64,000 bases of DNA from Candidatus Enterocloster excrementipullorum (GTDB taxonomy: Bacteria; Bacillota; Clostridia; Lachnospirales; Lachnospiraceae), in the NCBI GenBank assembly GCA_019119575.1, contig DWWT01000002.1, forward strand, positions 1 to 64,000, written 5' to 3'. Positions 63,911 through 64,000 of the stretch are shown here, piece by piece. A program made the translations under genes and the position numbers. Below the pieces are notes generated by a model, which saw only the letters and a list, made by a program, of their open reading frames with translations, searched no databases and had not been told where the DNA came from. Within the stretch, counting starts at the first letter, position 1. Each line of letters begins with the position of its first letter.

Positions 63911-64000
63911 TTAATTAAACCCATAAAACTTCTGCGTAATCTTATACCCCAGCACCAGAAGCTCTCTTCCTCCTTTTCCCGGCAGGTTGCATCCCTGGCC
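63911..64000 (-). CDS. C-terminal end of an unidentified protein
   Basis: The minus-strand frame is open from the right edge and ends in a stop: 29 residues including LPGKGGRELLVLGYKITQKF and the end YGFN. The composition looks like coding sequence. Too little is visible to identify it. Confidence 0.4.
   Translation of the reverse strand, partial: GQGCNLPGKGGRELLVLGYKITQKFYGFN

Overview
The window looks like a chromosomal segment of an anaerobic Clostridia member, most likely Lachnospiraceae (Bacillota). The evidence is a class III (oxygen-sensitive) ribonucleotide reductase with an NrdR box, rubrerythrin, FeoAB, a CIRCE-type groESL operon, strong GGAGG ribosome sites, sigma-A promoters with 16-18 bp spacers, and clostridial paralogues throughout. 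I see no rRNA, CRISPR array, prophage or complete insertion sequence. Three tRNA genes (Thr, Met, Val) are present, all on the minus strand.

Layout. 1-5.8 kb: the end of an Rpn-type nuclease gene, then a wrecked RND/TolC efflux locus joined to the back half of a histidine kinase. 5.8-17.5 kb: DEAD-box helicase, nrdD, scpAB, a phosphoesterase, rubrerythrin, an HTH protein with a lysine-rich tail and a SWIM-SNF2 ATPase. 17.6-25.2 kb: a lipoprotein/kinase/regulator operon whose regulator is broken, a membrane protein, a choline-binding-type D,D-carboxypeptidase and a double Nudix protein. 25.3-33.3 kb: guaB, a small membrane protein, feoAB, a broken acyltransferase, groESL. 33.4-40.7 kb: an acidic membrane-anchored protein, a MocR regulator, a MATE pump behind an attenuator-like leader, an AEC carrier, an AraC remnant, glnS. 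40.9-46.3 kb: nitroreductase, AraC regulator, ackA, and a nucleotidyltransferase/N-acetylhexosamine kinase pair. 46.3-56.4 kb: an oligopeptide ABC system with an S66 carboxypeptidase, divergent from alanine racemase, M20 hydrolase and M55 D-aminopeptidase. 56.5-64 kb: a small AT-rich island, tRNA-Thr, L-lactate dehydrogenase, the ispF-cysS-mrnC-rlmB operon, lipid kinase, PAP2-like protein and two tRNAs.

Themes. (1) The 46-56 kb block reads as a peptide-salvage unit for D-amino-acid-containing peptides, plausibly cell-wall peptides: uptake (OppABCDF), cleavage (S66, M55, M20) and racemisation (Alr). Both divergent transcripts start with structured leaders. (2) At least five genes carry scars of deletion, several ending exactly at a neighbour's terminator or joining two gene halves at a few shared bases. 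Either the lineage is losing efflux and signalling genes by short-homology deletion, or the assembly is collapsed at these points; the sequence alone cannot decide. (3) The most interesting regulatory DNA is in the leaders of the MATE, opp and alr transcripts. I found no obviously new defence or mobile system; the best candidates for something undescribed are those leaders and the HTH/lysine-tail protein.
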